Below are positions 63,993-64,000 of a stretch of DNA of 64,000 nucleotides, in pieces; within the stretch, counting starts at the first letter, position 1; every line of letters begins with the position of its first letter. This stretch comes from Pseudomonas sp. CC6-YY-74. Lineage in GTDB: Bacteria; Pseudomonadota; Gammaproteobacteria; Pseudomonadales; Pseudomonadaceae. The notes beneath the pieces are model-generated. The model was not told the DNA's origin. It did not search any database and saw nothing but the letters and a program-made list of their open reading frames with translations. A program made the position numbers and the translations under genes. Where the stretch lies: NCBI RefSeq assembly GCF_002025205.1, contig NZ_CP019947.1:2580001-2644000 (forward strand). Reading direction: 5' to 3'.

Positions 63993-64000
63993 ATGTTCAT
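63993..64000 (+). CDS. Start of a gene cut by the window edge
   Basis: ATGTTCAT at the very end, with AAAGGA 9-10 nt upstream, is a convincing start of a further gene whose product is not visible. The TGACACA repeats lie immediately before it. Confidence 0.4.

Overview
The window is a GC-rich chromosomal segment whose core genes are typical of Pseudomonas: a Lap-type adhesin locus, a PhaG transacylase, a PhhR/TyrR regulator, a folM-folE-folX pterin cluster, trxB-cysZ, and a short LOV protein with its photoactive Cys at residue 53. I infer a Pseudomonas species outside the aeruginosa group. No species call is possible from sequence reading alone.

Layout. 1-424 is the end of an mmsB-like dehydrogenase. 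630-5529 (minus) is a type I secretion operon lapE-lapB-lapC, divergent from a 12.3-kb gene (5866-18195) for a 4109-residue LapA-like adhesin built around 23 near-identical 327-bp repeats. Its control pair, lapG protease and lapD c-di-GMP receptor, follows at 18848-21560. Together they form a complete attach/release system: secretion and retention of the adhesin, cleavage at a TAAG site by LapG, and inhibition of LapG by LapD when c-di-GMP is high. 21.8-27.7 kb holds two small lipoproteins, a methyltransferase, a diguanylate cyclase operon with rsuA, and phaG.

27.8-35.07 kb is an accessory island bounded by tRNA-Gly(CCC) and a 28-bp copy of that tRNA's 3' end with one mismatch. Its left half carries a multicopper oxidase and a SCO1-like copper protein. 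Its AT-rich right half is a run of six small minus-strand genes separated by attC recombination sites, with no integron integrase: a CALIN (cluster of attC sites lacking an integrase). Two neighbouring cassettes encode HEPN-like proteins. One attC site is split by a 63-bp palindromic insert.

35.3-44 kb is a scarred zone: a 5'-truncated MocR-type gene, an lrgB that has lost its start codon, a VOC remnant and a frameshifted lectin-like gene. Among these lie intact genes for a COG4705 membrane protein, EptA, a DOPA-dioxygenase-family protein and AtoE. A 273-bp block with 40-bp inverted ends lies at 40948-41220.

44-51.9 kb holds an EamA exporter, an I78 inhibitor, phhR, fatty-acid-type enzymes (crotonase, SDR), an aldolase/hydrolase/DUF1569 operon and a flavodoxin. 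51.98-57.9 kb is a probable blue-light and pterin region: LOV protein, PilZ-like protein, MerR/LitR-like regulator divergent from a DCC-family gene, then folM (frameshifted), folE, folX, DUF1244 and hopJ, with TGTACA boxes in the intergenic spaces. 58.0-60.0 kb is trxB and cysZ.

From 60.0 kb to the right edge a mobile element begins: tyrosine recombinase, an unusual P-loop/helicase-like protein with a C-terminal helix-turn-helix, and a cluster of TGACACA repeats just before a gene cut by the window end.
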